Shown: piece by piece, positions 5,813 to 6,134 of the stretch
Layout: the number at the start of each line of letters is the position of its first letter
Position numbering within the stretch: position 1 is the stretch's first letter
Source of the DNA: an uncultured Chlorobiales bacterium
GTDB taxonomy: Bacteria; Bacteroidota; Chlorobiia; Chlorobiales; Thermochlorobacteraceae
Length of the DNA: 6,134 bases
Assembly: GCA_937959145.1 (NCBI GenBank)
Contig: CALGMC010000163.1
Location: 1-6,134 of the forward strand
Direction of reading: 5' to 3'
Notes under the pieces: model-generated
Told to the model about the DNA's origin: nothing
Seen by the model: only the letters and a program-made list of their open reading frames with translations
The model's database searches: none
Translations under genes and position numbers: made by a program

Positions 5813-6134
5813 TGGGCAAAAAAATTTTTTTTGAAATTTTATTTGGAATTTGTCTAATTATAAATATACCCACGGCATTTGGTCAGAGCATAGACAGCAC
5901 TGCAAAAAAAGAGCGTGTGAAAGAAGACACCTTGAAAACAGTTGAGAGCCAAGAAGTGGTTGTGACAGCGACGCGCTCGGAACGAGAGTTAGGAGAAGTA
6001 GCCATTCCCGTCTCGGTGATTTCTAAAAAGCGCATTGAGCAACAGGGCGCGATGCGCTTGAACGAAGTTCTCGAAGAACAAACAGGGCTTGCCATTATGT
6101 ACGACCATGGCACAGGCGTGCAAATGCAAGGCTT
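5809..6134 (+). CDS. TonB-dependent outer-membrane receptor, N-terminal part (cut by window edge)
   Basis: The frame from ATG 5809 is open for 108 codons to the window end. Residues 1-25 form a signal peptide (MMGKKIFFEILFGICLIINI, then PTAFG) with likely cleavage before Gln26. After a charged linker comes a TonB-box-like run EVVVTATRSERE (49-60). The start of the plug domain follows: VAIPVSVISKKRIEQQGAMR, then LNEVLEEQTGLAI, which is the classic pattern of TonB receptors. Such proteins import scarce ligands (iron chelates, haem, cobalamin, glycans) across the outer membrane using energy from TonB-ExbB-ExbD. The barrel that would indicate the ligand lies outside the window. The start overlaps the previous gene's stop (ATGA, 5809-5812). 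A second ATG directly follows at 5812, and either could be used. No separate promoter or Shine-Dalgarno is seen, so translation probably depends on the upstream gene. Confidence 0.93.
   Translation, partial: MMGKKIFFEILFGICLIINIPTAFGQSIDSTAKKERVKEDTLKTVESQEVVVTATRSERELGEVAIPVSVISKKRIEQQGAMRLNEVLEEQTGLAIMYDHGTGVQMQG

Noticed and set aside
2438..6134. A haem-uptake or haem-synthesis cluster linking the ferrochelatase-like gene and the TonB receptor.
   Set aside because: Two unrelated genes (tyrS, pdaD) and a strong terminator lie between them, and the receptor's ligand cannot be read from its N-terminus.

Overview
The window looks like ordinary chromosome from a moderately AT-rich Gram-negative bacterium. 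The evidence is an outer-membrane TonB-dependent receptor, a family-9 (heptosyltransferase-type) glycosyltransferase, and a pyruvoyl-dependent arginine decarboxylase of the type I associate with green sulfur bacteria. Shine-Dalgarno sequences are nearly absent. My best guess is the phylum Chlorobi, perhaps close to Chloroherpeton, but this rests on family resemblance and codon style, not a search. I saw no tRNA, rRNA, CRISPR array, insertion sequence or phage gene, and no gap between genes exceeds about 120 bases.

Layout. The left edge (1-710, minus strand) carries the N-terminal 236 codons of a GT9 glycosyltransferase that runs off the window. A 118-base divergent intergenic region (711-828) holds an interrupted palindrome. 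Everything else reads rightward. First come a small exported protein with two membrane-type segments (829-1233), an unrecognised cytosolic protein of 147 residues (1288-1731), and a DUF6580-type polytopic membrane protein (1784-2311). These three end at a clear intrinsic terminator (2337-2366). Next are a divergent ferrochelatase-family protein (2438-3433), tyrosyl-tRNA synthetase (3505-4713), and a pyruvoyl-dependent arginine decarboxylase with a TTG start and the only good Shine-Dalgarno in the window (4807-5355). A second strong terminator follows (5378-5402). The last unit is a 115-residue degenerate cyclic-nucleotide-binding-like protein (5465-5812). Its stop codon overlaps the start of a TonB-dependent receptor (5809 to the right edge) as ATGA.

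How the genes relate. Most are housekeeping or envelope functions with no obvious shared pathway: translation (tyrS), polyamine precursor synthesis (pdaD), tetrapyrrole metal insertion (ferrochelatase-like) and surface glycan synthesis (GT9). The one arrangement suggesting a functional pair is the last unit, where a regulatory-looking mini-protein appears translationally coupled to an outer-membrane receptor, with a near-palindrome just upstream. I found no convincing new defence or mobile system. The observations most worth a second look are this last unit and the divergent ferrochelatase.
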